Assembly (NCBI GenBank): GCA_964425595.1
Contig: CAYRMW010000022.1
Location: forward strand, 1-33,844
Direction of reading: 5' to 3'
DNA from: Caccovicinus sp964425595
GTDB lineage: Bacteria > Bacillota > Clostridia > Lachnospirales > Lachnospiraceae
Length of the DNA stretch: 33,844 bases
A model generated the notes under the pieces. It was not told where the DNA came from. It did not search any database and was given only the letters and a program-made list of their open reading frames with translations. A program made the position numbers and the translations under genes. Below, one piece after another: positions 1 through 9,254 of the stretch (the stretch's first letter is position 1; each line of letters opens with the position of its first letter).

Positions 1-122
1 CAGAGTTTTTTGCGTCCCCCCGCAAGCGAAGCGCAGGGGGATACCATGAGGAAGCATGTCAGCAAAGGGATGGAGTGTGGATTGACTCTGCGGCCATAAG
101 CAGCGAGAGAAAGGACTTATTG
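1..122. other. Upstream region of topB, no complete gene
   Basis: No complete gene is visible here. The reading frame of topB is open all the way from the window edge, so a longer upstream-started product cannot be excluded from this window alone, but codon content and lack of family similarity before residue MKSLV argue against it. A GC-rich hairpin (TCCCCC at 15-20 with GGGGGA at 36-41, plus a short inner stem) is present and has no T-tract after it. Confidence 0.4.
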
Positions 123-2378
123 ATGAAATCATTAGTTTTAGCAGAAAAACCGTCCGTGGCAAGGGACATTGCCCGGGTCTTGAAGTGTCATAAGAAGCTA
201 AACGGCGCCATTGAGGGTTCGGATTATGTAGTGACCTGGGGACTGGGCCATCTGGTGACGCTGGCAGACCCGGAGAACTACGATAAGAAATATAAAGAAT
301 GGAAGATGGAGGATCTTCCCATGATGCCGGAGCCGTTTCGGCTGGAGGTGATCCGGCAGACGGCAGGGCAGTATCAGGCAGTGAAGGCGCAGCTCTTTCG
401 TAAGGATGTGAAGGATATCATCATCGCCACTGACGCCGGTCGGGAGGGGGAGCTGGTGGCCAGACTGATCTTAAAGAAGGCGGAGTGCAGAAAGCCTATC
501 CGCCGGCTGTGGATCTCTTCGGTGACGGACAAGGCGATCCGGGAGGGCTTTTCTCATTTAAAAGACGGCCGGGAGTACGATAACCTTTACCACGCTGCCA
601 TGTGCCGTGCGGAGGCAGACTGGCTGGTTGGCATCAACGCGACCAGAGCCCTGACCTGTAAGTACAATGCTCAGCTTTCCTGCGGTCGTGTACAGACGCC
701 GACGCTGGCGATGATCGCCTCTCGGGAGCGGGAAATCAAAAATTTCGTGCCGAAACCTTATTACGGCATCCAGGCCAGGTCGGCAAGACCGACCCTTACT
801 CTTACCTGGCAGGACGGAACGTCCAAAAGCTTCCGCTCTTTTGACGGGGATAAGATCCGGGAGCTTTGCCGGAAATTAAACGGCAGCGGAAACGGGCAGG
901 CCCCATCGCCGGAGGCGGTGGTAACCCAGGTTAAGCGGACGCCGAAAAAGGCCCAGGCTCCGCTTTTATACGATCTGACCGAGCTTCAGCGGGAGGCAAA
1001 CCGGCGGTTTAATTATTCCGCGAAGGAAACCTTAAACATCATGCAGCGGCTTTATGAGAATCATAAGGTGCTGACCTATCCCCGGACGGATTCACGGTAC
1101 TTAAGCAGCGACATTCTGCCTACCATCCGGGAACGTCTCCAGGCCTGCGGCGTGGGGCCCTATAAAAAACTGGTCGCTCAGCTGGTGAATAAACCTCTGC
1201 CGGCAAAGCCCTTCTTCGTTAATAATGAAAAAGTTTCCGATCATCACGCGATCATCCCCACGGAACAGTTTGTTCAGCTGGATCACATGACGGTGGATGA
1301 ACGGAGGATCTACGATCTGGTCGTGCGGAGGTTCCTGGCTGTTCTGTATCCGCCTTATGAGAGCGAGCAGGTGAACCTGACGGTGACGGCGGGGGGCGAG
1401 CGATTCCTGGCTGGCGGTTTGGTGACCAGGGCCCTGGGGTGGCGGGCCGTCTATGACACAGGTGGTGGAGACACTTGGGAAGATATCGAAGATGAGGAGG
1501 CATCCGGCGGAGGCCAGGAGAAGCTGAAAAGCCAGACTCTCCCGGAGTTTAAGGAGGGAGACCGAATCGCAGGCCTTGTTTTCACTGTGACGGAAGGGAA
1601 GACGAAACCACCGTCGGCATTCACCGAAGCAACGCTTCTTTCGGCGATGGAAAATCCGACGGCCTTTCTGGAATCGGGGAACAAGGCGATGGCAAAGACA
1701 CTTGGCGAGACAGGCGGCCTGGGAACCGTGGCCACCAGGGCCGATATCATTGAAAAACTCTTCTCCGGCTTTCTGGTAGAAAAGAAGGGAAAGGAAATTT
1801 TCCTGACCTCAAAGGGGCGGCAGCTTTTGACACTGGTGCCGGAGGATCTGAAAAAACCGGAGCTGACGGCGGACTGGGAGATGAAATTATCCCGGATTGC
1901 CAAAGGAAGCCTTAAGGATAGTGAATTTATGGACGAGATCCGGGAATACGCCGGAGACCTGATCGGGCAGATCAAGGCGGGTGACGGAACCTTCCGTCAT
2001 GATAATCTGACGAATACGCGCTGCCCGGTATGTGGAAAGCGGATGCTTCTGGTGAAAGGCAAGAACAGCCAGATGCTGGTGTGCCAGGATCGCACCTGCG
2101 GACATCGGGAGACGATTTCCCGGACATCGAATGCCCGCTGCCCGGTGTGCCATAAGCGGATGGAACTGCGGGGGAAGGGCGGCGGTCAGATTTTTGTGTG
2201 CAGTTGCGGCCATAAGGAAAAACTTGCGGCGTTCCAGGAGCGAAGAAAGAAAGAAGGGGCCGGCGTCAGCAAGCGTGATGTGGCCAGATATTTAAATCAG
2301 CAGAAGAAGGAGGCCGCCGAATCGATCAACAACGCCCTGGCCCAGGCGCTGGCGGGGATTAAGCTGGAGGAGAAATGA
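123..2378 (+). CDS. topB: DNA topoisomerase III (type IA)
   Basis: This is a 751-residue type IA topoisomerase that relaxes or decatenates DNA by single-strand passage in the cytoplasm. The protein opens with the Toprim signature (SLVLAEKPSVARDIA), has the acidic DAGREGE Toprim motif near residue 105, and carries the active-site segment TYPRTDSRYL with the catalytic tyrosine at residue 319. The C-terminus has two zinc-ribbon-like modules (CPVCGKR...CxxxxCGH and CPVCHKR...CSCGH) around residues 635-700, as in many Firmicutes TopB proteins. I chose the ATG at 123 because AAGGA lies 7 nt upstream and conserved sequence begins there; a GTG at 75 is in frame but has no support. It is convergent with the MFS gene, and the 86 bp between them have no clear terminator. 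The call is secure; the exact role of the zinc tail is not known. Confidence 0.96.
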   Translation: MKSLVLAEKPSVARDIARVLKCHKKLNGAIEGSDYVVTWGLGHLVTLADPENYDKKYKEWKMEDLPMMPEPFRLEVIRQTAGQYQAVKAQLFRKDVKDIIIATDAGREGELVARLILKKAECRKPIRRLWISSVTDKAIREGFSHLKDGREYDNLYHAAMCRAEADWLVGINATRALTCKYNAQLSCGRVQTPTLAMIASREREIKNFVPKPYYGIQARSARPTLTLTWQDGTSKSFRSFDGDKIRELCRKLNGSGNGQAPSPEAVVTQVKRTPKKAQAPLLYDLTELQREANRRFNYSAKETLNIMQRLYENHKVLTYPRTDSRYLSSDILPTIRERLQACGVGPYKKLVAQLVNKPLPAKPFFVNNEKVSDHHAIIPTEQFVQLDHMTVDERRIYDLVVRRFLAVLYPPYESEQVNLTVTAGGERFLAGGLVTRALGWRAVYDTGGGDTWEDIEDEEASGGGQEKLKSQTLPEFKEGDRIAGLVFTVTEGKTKPPSAFTEATLLSAMENPTAFLESGNKAMAKTLGETGGLGTVATRADIIEKLFSGFLVEKKGKEIFLTSKGRQLLTLVPEDLKKPELTADWEMKLSRIAKGSLKDSEFMDEIREYAGDLIGQIKAGDGTFRHDNLTNTRCPVCGKRMLLVKGKNSQMLVCQDRTCGHRETISRTSNARCPVCHKRMELRGKGGGQIFVCSCGHKEKLAAFQERRKKEGAGVSKRDVARYLNQQKKEAAESINNALAQALAGIKLEEK

Positions 2379-2464
2379 ACATTCGTGTAAGCGGAGGAAT
2401 CGCCCCTTCTGGCTATGAAGCCGGGCTTGAACCGGTTTCTGTTATCCCCGTCAGCGTTCGCTGT

Positions 2465-3646
2465 TCATTTCATCCTCCGATCCAAAACAAACAGAGCCAC
2501 CACCAGCAGAACGGGGAAGATCGCGGCGGTCAGCAGACCGATTTTCAGATTACTACCTGCCAGCTCCGAAAAGCTTCCCACGATGGCGGGGCTGACGGTA
2601 GCGCCGAAATCGCCTGCCAGCGCCAGAAAGGCAAACATGGCCGTGCCGCCGTTCGGACATTTCTGAGAGGAAAGGCTGATCGTGCCCGGCCACATGATGC
2701 CTACACTGAAGCCGCAAAGGGCGCATCCGGCCAGGCCCATTGCCGGGAGAGGGGAAAGCGAAGCCAGCAAATAGCATGCCACGCAAAGCAGGCCGCCAAG
2801 CAGCATGGCCTTTGTCAGGTTTATCTTTTCGCTCATCTTTCCATACAATATGCGGGAGATCCCCATGAAAACAGCGAACAGACAGGGGCCGGCCAGATCG
2901 CCGACTGTTTTGGATACACCGAGGGCCGACTCGGTAAATGCCGACGCCCACTGGGCCATGGCTGCCTCGGATGCGCCGGAGCAGATCATCAGTAAGATCA
3001 TCATCCAAAGTAACGGCAGGCGGAGCAGACGCCGAAGAGGCAGCCCCTCGCCGTCTTCTACCAGGCGTTCTATGGGGCAGGTGCCAAAACAAAAGACATT
3101 GACCAGCGGTACGAATGCCCAGAGGAGCGTGAGTATCTTCCACTTTTCGGTACCGAATACCGCAAAAAAGAGCGTAGAACCTAGGATCACGCCGACCGCG
3201 CCCCAGCAGTAAGAGGAATGCAGTAAACTCATCTGCCCCTCTTTGTTTTCAAAGGGGCAGGCCTCTACAATGGGGCTGACCAGCGCTTCTACCAGACCGC
3301 TGCCGACGGCATAAAATACCACAGCAATGAGGATACCTGGAAAGGGAGCGGGAAGTATTCCGGGCAGGACCGCCAGCAGCACCAGCCCCATTGCCGACAG
3401 GATCTGGGAGATCACTACACAGATGCGGTAGCCGATTTTATCCGCGAACCGGCTTGCTCCGAGGTCGATCAGCAGCTGAGTCAGATAGAACACAACGGGG
3501 ATCAGGGCGATCTTTTCCAAAGAGATCTGGTAGATGTTCTGAAAGGTTAAAAACAAAAGGGGCGCAAAGTTGGCGGAGATGGCCTGTGTGATAAAACCCA
3601 GATAGCAGGCCGCCAGAGTTTTTCTGTAATTTTTGTTTGCCGTCAT
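2465..3646 (-). CDS. Major facilitator superfamily (MFS) transporter
   Basis: This is a 393-residue polytopic membrane protein with about twelve hydrophobic segments and a charged central loop, the size and layout of an MFS permease. The loop after the second helix contains ASRFADKIGYR, a version of the MFS motif A (G-x-x-x-D-x-x-G-x-R), and the second half repeats it as ILYGKMSEKINL. I chose the ATG at 3646 because GGGGGGA lies 8 nt upstream; the open frame extends further upstream but without family-like sequence. It is divergent from cbiK, with a 96 bp shared intergenic region. The substrate cannot be read from sequence. The fold resembles sugar- or metabolite-type MFS carriers, and the neighbouring cbiK gives no strong hint. 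Confidence 0.85.
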   Translation of the reverse strand: MTANKNYRKTLAACYLGFITQAISANFAPLLFLTFQNIYQISLEKIALIPVVFYLTQLLIDLGASRFADKIGYRICVVISQILSAMGLVLLAVLPGILPAPFPGILIAVVFYAVGSGLVEALVSPIVEACPFENKEGQMSLLHSSYCWGAVGVILGSTLFFAVFGTEKWKILTLLWAFVPLVNVFCFGTCPIERLVEDGEGLPLRRLLRLPLLWMMILLMICSGASEAAMAQWASAFTESALGVSKTVGDLAGPCLFAVFMGISRILYGKMSEKINLTKAMLLGGLLCVACYLLASLSPLPAMGLAGCALCGFSVGIMWPGTISLSSQKCPNGGTAMFAFLALAGDFGATVSPAIVGSFSELAGSNLKIGLLTAAIFPVLLVVALFVLDRRMK

Positions 3647-3679
3647 TTTGCTTGTCCCCCCACATTCGAAATTCAGCCT

Positions 3680-3708
3680 ATTATACACGAAAAACACGTA
3701 AAGGGAAA
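3680..3708 (-). promoter_or_regulatory. Candidate promoter for the MFS transporter
   Basis: On the minus strand a perfect TATAAT (plus-strand ATTATA, 3680-3685) lies about 35 nt upstream of the MFS start. A weak -35 (TTTCCC) is placed 17 nt further upstream. The -10 is clear; the -35 is poor, so this is a moderate call. Confidence 0.45.
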
Positions 3709-3742
3709 GGGCTTTGTACGGAAGTGAAGGAGGGAACGGATC

Positions 3743-4666
3743 ATGAAACGAAAGAGGATGGCAGAGGAACGCCGGGAAACGGCAGCGCCTGCCGGAGCGC
3801 AGGAAGAACATGACGATACGGGGGGCGCCTTGCCGGATGATCCGAGAAATCAGGACGGCATCGGGGAAAATGAGCTCCTGGTCGTGAGCTTTGGTACCAG
3901 CTATAATGAAAACCGAAGACTGACCATCGGCGCGATCGAGGATGCCCTGGCGGAGGCGTTTCCGGCCTATTCGGTGAGGCGGGGATTTACCAGCCAGATC
4001 GTCATTGACCATATAAAAGCACGCGATCAGGTGGAGATCGACAATGTGCCCCGGGCATTGGCGAGGGCCGCGTCAAACGGCGTAAAGCGGCTGGTGGTTC
4101 AGCCCACCCATATCATGGACGGATTGGAGTACCATGATATGGCGGATGATCTGGCCGCGAGTTCGGATGATTTCCGGGAGATGGCGGTGGGCAGGCCGCT
4201 GCTGACGTCGGATGAGGATTTCCGAAAGGTGATCAAAGCCATTGCAGCGCATACCGCAGGGTACGATGACGGCCAGACGGCGATCTGTTTGATGGGCCAT
4301 GGGACAGGAGCGGAGTCTAACCTGGTCTATGCGAAGATGCAGGAGATGCTTGGCGAGGCCGGATACGCGAACTACTATGTGGGCACCGTGGAGGCCGGCC
4401 CCAGCCTGGATGATGTGTACAGTGCGGTGATGGCCGGCAATTACAAACGGGTGGTCCTGATGCCCCTGATGATCGTGGCGGGCGATCATGCCAATAATGA
4501 CATGGCCGGCGACCGGAAGGGGTCCTGGAAACGGACGTTTGAGGATGCCGGCTGCCAGGTGATCTGCATCCTGAAGGGGCTGGGCGAGCTGGAGGAGATC
4601 CGGCAGATCTTTGTGGAGCACGCGCAGGAAGCGATCGACAGCCTGATGTTGTATCATAATACGTGA
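3743..4666 (+). CDS. cbiK: Sirohydrochlorin cobaltochelatase, CbiK type
   Basis: This is an anaerobic-pathway chelatase inserting Co2+ into sirohydrochlorin or its precorrin-2 form during cobalamin synthesis, acting in the cytoplasm. The core starts at about residue 45 with ELLVVSFGTSYNENR. The two metal-binding/catalytic histidines are visible in MGHGTGAESN (His186) and AGDHANNDMAGD (His249), spaced as in characterised CbiK (His145/His207 in Salmonella). AAGGAGG lies 9 nt before the ATG. The protein is 307 residues, about 40 longer than typical cytosolic CbiK, because of a charged, Pro/Ala/Glu-rich N-terminal extension that has no signal-peptide character. No other cobalamin gene is in the window. 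It could also act on Fe2+ (sirohaem), since related enzymes do so in vitro. Confidence 0.9.
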   Translation: MKRKRMAEERRETAAPAGAQEEHDDTGGALPDDPRNQDGIGENELLVVSFGTSYNENRRLTIGAIEDALAEAFPAYSVRRGFTSQIVIDHIKARDQVEIDNVPRALARAASNGVKRLVVQPTHIMDGLEYHDMADDLAASSDDFREMAVGRPLLTSDEDFRKVIKAIAAHTAGYDDGQTAICLMGHGTGAESNLVYAKMQEMLGEAGYANYYVGTVEAGPSLDDVYSAVMAGNYKRVVLMPLMIVAGDHANNDMAGDRKGSWKRTFEDAGCQVICILKGLGELEEIRQIFVEHAQEAIDSLMLYHNT

Positions 4667-4796
4667 TACTGTTGCGAGCTGGCCTGTGCCGGCGGCCCAG
4701 GCTGAAAGAAACCGTGGAATTTTGCCGGAAGATGGGGGATCGGAAGATCGGGGCAGCCTTTTGCAGGGGACTTTGTGGGAAGGGAAAAGGAGAGCG
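4667..4796 (+). other. Leader between cbiK and the ABC exporter, with hairpin
   Basis: A stem-loop (GCCTG at 4682-4686 with CAGGC at 4698-4702, plus an inner 3-bp GCC/GGC stem) starts 15 nt after the cbiK stop and has no T-tract. The rest of the 130 bp is GC-rich and purine-rich with no convincing promoter. The exporter frame is open across it from 4686, but the sequence there is not family-like. The genes may be co-transcribed with partial attenuation. Confidence 0.35.
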
Positions 4797-6593
4797 ATGG
4801 AGAAATACAAAGATTCCATAAGGAAGTATGCATATTGTTTTATCCTGGGGCCGTTTTTTATGATCGTTGAAGCCTGCGGCGAATTTATCCTGCCGTATTT
4901 GAACGCGAATATCATTGACCGGGGAGCGGCAAACGGGGATATCCCTTTTATTCTGCGGAACGGGCTGTATATGCTGGTTGCCGCGCTGATCATGCTGGCC
5001 GGCGGTGTGCTGGGGGGATATTTTGCGATCAAGGGCTCTGCGCACCTGGCCGCTGATGTGCGGGAGAAGACCTTTTCCCGCATCCAGACCTTTTCGTTCG
5101 CCAACATCGACGCGTTTTCCACCGGTTCTTTAATCACCCGGATCACCAATGACGTGACGCAGATCCAGAATTTCGTTCAGACCCTGTTCCGGGGGTGCTT
5201 CCGCAGTCCGGTCATGCTGATCGGCGCGGTCTGCATGTCCTTTTCCTTAAGTCCCAGGCTTGCCGTGGTGATCTGCGCGGTGATCCCTTTTTTGGGGGCA
5301 GCCATCGCCCTGATCATCCGCGGCGCGTCGCCGCGGTATACCCGAATGCAGGCCAGCTTGGACGGATTAAACAATCAGATCAACGAAACCATTACCAACG
5401 AGCGCGTGATCAAATCCTTCGTCAGGGAGGATTACGAGAGAAAAAAATTTGCCGTTACCAATGACACGCTGATGGAAAAGAGTATTTCTGCTTTGGAACT
5501 GATGATCCTTTTGCAGCCGGTCTCTGCCCTGGCAGTCAATGTGACGACCCTGGCGGTGGTGTGGATCGCCGGACGCCAGATTATGATCGGCGGGATGGCG
5601 ATCGGCACCTTGACCGCGTTTATTACCTACCTGTCGCAGATTTTGACGGCGCTGAATTTCTTCGCCAACATCGTCCTTCAGGGTACGCGAGCGGCGGCTT
5701 CCGACCGGCGGATCACAGAGGTCATGGACGCGGTCGTGGATCTGACCGATGAGAGCGCGGCGAGGAAAGAGCTTAAAGTGGAGAGAGGCGAAATTGAGTT
5801 CCGCCACGTTTCCATGCGCTATTTTAAAAAGAACAAGGAGCAGGTGCTCGACGACATCAGCCTGCATATCCGGGCCGGTCAGTTCGTAGGGATCGTGGGA
5901 TCTACGGGAAGCGGAAAGAGTACCCTGGTATCGCTGGTTTCCCGGCTGTACGATCCGGATAAAGGAGAAGTCCTGGTAGACGGTGTGGACGTGCGGGATT
6001 ATTCCCTGTACCATCTGCGGGAGGGGGCAGCGGTGGTCCTGCAGAAGAACACCCTGTTTTCCGGAACCATTGCGGAAAATCTTCGCTGGGGCAGAGAGGA
6101 TGCCGGGGAAGAGGAGCTGGCCTGGGCCTGCCGGATCGCGTGCGCGGACAGCTTTATAAACAGTTTTCCGGACGGCTACGAGACGGAGCTTGAGCAGGGT
6201 GGTGTGAACCTTTCCGGCGGACAGCGCCAGAGGCTGTGCATCGCCAGGGCGCTGCTGAAGCATCCGAGGATCCTTATCCTGGATGATTCGACCAGCGCAG
6301 TGGATATGGCCACCGACGCAAAGATCCGCCGGGCGTTTCGCATGGAGCTCCCCGGCGTGACGAAGCTGATCATCGCGCAGAGGATCAGTTCGGTTATTGA
6401 CGCGGACCAGATCGTCGTGATGGACGGCGGACGGATCGCCGGTGTGGGCAGCCACGAGGAACTGCTGCGGGCGTGCGCACCGTATCAGGAGATCTATTAT
6501 TCGCAGGCATCCGCGCAGGAAGGCCCGCATACGCCGGCCTTCGGACAGTCTGCAGATGATGGAGATACGTTGGTTTTGGGAGGTGCAGGATGA
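4797..6593 (+). CDS. ABC exporter half-transporter, degenerate-site subunit
   Basis: This 598-residue protein has an N-terminal six-helix type IV ABC exporter membrane domain (residues about 15-310) and a C-terminal ATPase domain. The ATPase has Walker A GSTGSGKST at 368-376 and a canonical LSGGQRQR signature. Walker B ends in two aspartates (LDDSTSAVD, D496-D497), so the catalytic glutamate is replaced by Asp, and the H-loop histidine is replaced by Gln (IIAQRIS, Q528). These changes mark the degenerate-site partner of heterodimeric exporters such as TM287/288 and BmrCD. The ATG at 4797 follows AAGGAG with a short 4-nt gap. It overlaps the partner gene by 4 bp (ATGA). Substrate unknown; drug or peptide/lipid export is typical of the family. 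Confidence 0.9.
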   Translation: MEKYKDSIRKYAYCFILGPFFMIVEACGEFILPYLNANIIDRGAANGDIPFILRNGLYMLVAALIMLAGGVLGGYFAIKGSAHLAADVREKTFSRIQTFSFANIDAFSTGSLITRITNDVTQIQNFVQTLFRGCFRSPVMLIGAVCMSFSLSPRLAVVICAVIPFLGAAIALIIRGASPRYTRMQASLDGLNNQINETITNERVIKSFVREDYERKKFAVTNDTLMEKSISALELMILLQPVSALAVNVTTLAVVWIAGRQIMIGGMAIGTLTAFITYLSQILTALNFFANIVLQGTRAAASDRRITEVMDAVVDLTDESAARKELKVERGEIEFRHVSMRYFKKNKEQVLDDISLHIRAGQFVGIVGSTGSGKSTLVSLVSRLYDPDKGEVLVDGVDVRDYSLYHLREGAAVVLQKNTLFSGTIAENLRWGREDAGEEELAWACRIACADSFINSFPDGYETELEQGGVNLSGGQRQRLCIARALLKHPRILILDDSTSAVDMATDAKIRRAFRMELPGVTKLIIAQRISSVIDADQIVVMDGGRIAGVGSHEELLRACAPYQEIYYSQASAQEGPHTPAFGQSADDGDTLVLGGAG

Positions 6594-8467
6594 ATCAGGA
6601 ACGCGCGCTGCGTCTTCAGAAAAAATATGCCGGCAGTTCGGCCGGACAGCAGAAAAAGGAGATGCATATGGGGCGCAGGGGGCCATCCCCCATGGGCGCC
6701 CATGGGAAACCGAAAAACGCGGGAGGGACGTTTGTCCGGCTGCTCAAATACCTCGGCCAGGAAAAGGCGCGGATCCTCCTGGCCGCGGTGATGACGCTGA
6801 TTTATTCGCTGTCCGCGCTGGCGGCCTCCTATATGCTGCGCCCGATCATCAACCGGTTTATCTATCTGGTTTCCGATGAGGGGCAGCTTGCGGAACAGAC
6901 TGCCGGATTCGCGGCTGCCATGGGACTGCTGGCTCTGATTTACGGCGTGTCCGTGCTGGCACAGTGGCTTCAGCAGCGGATCATGCTCAGCGTTTCCCAG
7001 CGCTCCCTGCGCCGTATGCGCAGGGAATTATTTGATCATCTGCAGACACTCCCCATTTCATATTTTGATAATCACGGTACGGGGGATGTCATGAGCCGCT
7101 TTTCCAACGATGTGGATGCAGTAGGCGAGATGCTTAATACCACGTTTATTCAGATCATTTCCGGCGTGGTTACCATCGTGGGAACGCTGACCCTGATGCT
7201 GTATACGAATGTGATCCTTGGCGCCATCACGATCCTGTTTACCCCGCTCCTGGCCCTGGTCAGCCGGCAGATCATGAAGGCGGGAAGGAAAGCGTACGCC
7301 AGCCAGCAAAAGGATCTCGGCGCGTTAAACGGATTTGCCCAGGAAACCATAACCGGACAGAAGGTGGTGAAGCTCTTTAACCATGAGGAGACGGCAAAGG
7401 ATGAGTTTTCCTACCTGAACCGGGAACTGATGCGCGCGCAGATCCGCGCGCAGTTCAATTCCAGCATCATGGGCCCGATCACGCATCAGCTCTGCAATAT
7501 GAGCTACGGCGTGACCGCCTGCCTGGGCGCGGTGCTGGTGGTGACCAGAGGCTTTGACCTGGGCGGGCTCACCGTTTCGGTAAATTATACAAGGCAGTTT
7601 AACCGCCCGATCAATGAGATCTCCATGCAGATGAACAATGTATTCTCTGCCCTGGCCGGCGCGGAGCGCGTGTTCCAGGTGCTGGATGAAGCGCCGGAAA
7701 AGGAACGGCCGGATACCGTTCCCATGGAGGAGATCAAGGGCTATGTCAAGCTGGATCATGTAAATTTCGGCTATCGTCCGGACCAGATCATCCTCCGGGA
7801 TATTTCCCTGGAGGCAGGGCCGGGACAGAAGATTGCTTTTGTGGGCTCGACCGGAGCAGGGAAGACGACGGTGACCAACCTGCTGTCCCGCTTTTACGAT
7901 ATCCGGGAAGGTGAGATCACGGTGGACGGCGTTCCCATTGACCGGATCCGGCGGGATCTCCTGCGGAAGAATATCGCCATGGTGCTGCAGGATACGCATC
8001 TTTTTACGGGAACGGTACGGGAAAATATCCGCTATGGACGCCTGGAGGCCACCGATGAGGAGGTGGAGGAGGCGGCAAAGATCGCGTCTGCCCATGCGTT
8101 TATTATCCGCCTGGAACATGGTTATGATACGGTACTGGAGCAGGACGCGGCCAATCTTTCCCAAGGCCAGAGGCAGCTGCTCAACATCGCCCGCGCGGCC
8201 CTTTCCCGCGCGCCGATCCTGATCATGGATGAAGCGACCAGTTCGGTGGATACCCGGACAGAGAAGCAGATCGAGGCGGGAATGGACGCCGTCATGGAAA
8301 ACCGCACCACGTTTTTGATCGCGCACCGCCTGTCTACCGTGCGCAAGGCGGATATGATTATGGTGCTGGAAAACGGCCAGATCATCCAGAGAGGCACCCA
8401 TGAGGAGCTGCTGGCGCAGCCGGGGCGCTACGCGGATCTGTGCAATGAAGTCATTGAACTGGATTAG
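6590..8467 (+). CDS. ABC exporter half-transporter, consensus-site subunit
   Basis: This 625-residue protein is the partner of the preceding exporter subunit. A basic, Gly-rich N-terminal tail (about 40 residues) precedes a six-helix membrane domain and an ATPase domain with Walker A GSTGAGKTT at 419-427. Walker B ILIMDEATSSVD retains the catalytic Glu548 and the H-loop is IIAHRLS. Its signature is LSQGQRQ (Gln525 in place of Gly), exactly the change expected in the subunit that pairs with the degenerate Walker site of the partner, as in TM288. The start overlaps the partner stop in an ATGA arrangement with GGGAGG just upstream, so the two are translationally coupled. The pair should form a heterodimer with one competent ATP site. 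Substrate not determinable. Confidence 0.92.
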   Translation: MNQERALRLQKKYAGSSAGQQKKEMHMGRRGPSPMGAHGKPKNAGGTFVRLLKYLGQEKARILLAAVMTLIYSLSALAASYMLRPIINRFIYLVSDEGQLAEQTAGFAAAMGLLALIYGVSVLAQWLQQRIMLSVSQRSLRRMRRELFDHLQTLPISYFDNHGTGDVMSRFSNDVDAVGEMLNTTFIQIISGVVTIVGTLTLMLYTNVILGAITILFTPLLALVSRQIMKAGRKAYASQQKDLGALNGFAQETITGQKVVKLFNHEETAKDEFSYLNRELMRAQIRAQFNSSIMGPITHQLCNMSYGVTACLGAVLVVTRGFDLGGLTVSVNYTRQFNRPINEISMQMNNVFSALAGAERVFQVLDEAPEKERPDTVPMEEIKGYVKLDHVNFGYRPDQIILRDISLEAGPGQKIAFVGSTGAGKTTVTNLLSRFYDIREGEITVDGVPIDRIRRDLLRKNIAMVLQDTHLFTGTVRENIRYGRLEATDEEVEEAAKIASAHAFIIRLEHGYDTVLEQDAANLSQGQRQLLNIARAALSRAPILIMDEATSSVDTRTEKQIEAGMDAVMENRTTFLIAHRLSTVRKADMIMVLENGQIIQRGTHEELLAQPGRYADLCNEVIELD

Positions 8468-8524
8468 CAGTCTCGGTCGCGCAAAGCGTGCTGTGAAGAT
8501 ATGGTAAATTTTCCGCAAATGTAG

Positions 8525-8530
8525 TATACT
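8525..8530 (+). promoter_or_regulatory. Candidate -10 element before the cytidylate kinase-like gene
   Basis: TATACT at 8525-8530 lies about 40 nt upstream of the start, with a weak TGGTAA 17 nt further upstream. It is the only promoter-like sequence in the 103 bp between the exporter and this gene. Confidence 0.35.
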
Positions 8531-8570
8531 GGGAGGAAAGAGAAAAATCTCTGGAAGGGAGTGGATATCT

Positions 8571-9185
8571 ATGAATCGTATCGTTACCCTTGGCCGCGAG
8601 TTTGGGAGCGGGGGAAGAGAGCTTGGACGGCGCCTTTCGGAAATCATGGGGATGGCTTATTATGATAAGGAGATCGTGACGGAGATTGCCAAAAGGACAT
8701 CGATGTCGGAGGAGTATGTGCGTCATATCATGGAACACAGGCCGGTGATGTCTTTCCCGATCAGCATCGGCCATAGCTTTTATCCCATGGTAAATCCGCT
8801 TACCGATCAGCATCAGGCGATCTATCAGGAGCAGCACAGGATCATCCGTGAGCTGGCGGAGGAGTCGGATTGTATTATCGTAGGAAGATGTGCGGATTAT
8901 ATTCTGAAAGAGGACAATCCGTTCCGGATTTTTGTCTATGCGGAGCTGGAAAGCAAGATGGCGCGCTGCCGTGAAAGGGGAGCAGAGCATGAAGATCTTT
9001 CCGATAAGGAGCTGAAACAGCAGATCAGCCGTGTGGATAAGAATCGGGCAAGGTATTATGAATTCTATACCGGACATCGCTGGGGCGAACGGCTGAATTA
9101 CGACCTGTGCATCAATACGACCGGAAGATCCATTAAGGCGCTCGCGCCGTTGGTAGCCCACTTTTTGAATGAATTTCTTCAGTAG
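8571..9185 (+). CDS. Cytidylate kinase-like family protein
   Basis: This 204-residue P-loop protein belongs to the cytidylate-kinase-like (AAK6 / Cytidylate_kin2) group common in Clostridia. The N-terminus is ITLGREFGSGG-like (IVTLGREFGSGGRELG, residues 4-19), an atypical P-loop. It is followed by YYDKEIV and the central IIVGRCADYIL motif, and then the LID-like region RVDKNRARYYEFYTGHRWG. These proteins are distinct from canonical Cmk, and their nucleotide substrate is not established, so a plain cytidylate kinase call would overreach. The start is preceded by GGAAGGGAGTGG. It appears to be a single-gene unit between the ABC exporter and the metal operon. Confidence 0.85.
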   Translation: MNRIVTLGREFGSGGRELGRRLSEIMGMAYYDKEIVTEIAKRTSMSEEYVRHIMEHRPVMSFPISIGHSFYPMVNPLTDQHQAIYQEQHRIIRELAEESDCIIVGRCADYILKEDNPFRIFVYAELESKMARCRERGAEHEDLSDKELKQQISRVDKNRARYYEFYTGHRWGERLNYDLCINTTGRSIKALAPLVAHFLNEFLQ

Positions 9186-9219
9186 GGTCGGGATTTCGCC
9201 AAAGCAGGCGGAAAGGCGC

Positions 9220-9248
9220 TTGACAAACACTCCGGCTGACCGGATAAT
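9220..9248 (+). promoter_or_regulatory. Promoter of the csoR-family gene
   Basis: A consensus TTGACA (9220-9225) is separated by exactly 17 nt from GATAAT (9243-9248). The expected transcription start falls at the left edge of the palindromic operator at 9255-9270, which fits autorepression. Confidence 0.8.
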
Positions 9249-9254
9249 GTACAT

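Noticed and set aside
15..41. Terminator of an upstream gene at the window start
   Set aside because: The hairpin has no T-tract after it, and the upstream gene is not visible.
4667..4796. Cobalamin riboswitch between cbiK and the ABC exporter
   Set aside because: Some short strings (GCCGGAAGA) recall B12 leaders, but the B12 box and the ordered conserved blocks are missing.
5367..8647. Long minus-strand open frames opposite the ABC exporter genes
   Set aside because: They overlap well-supported exporter genes and have shadow-like composition.
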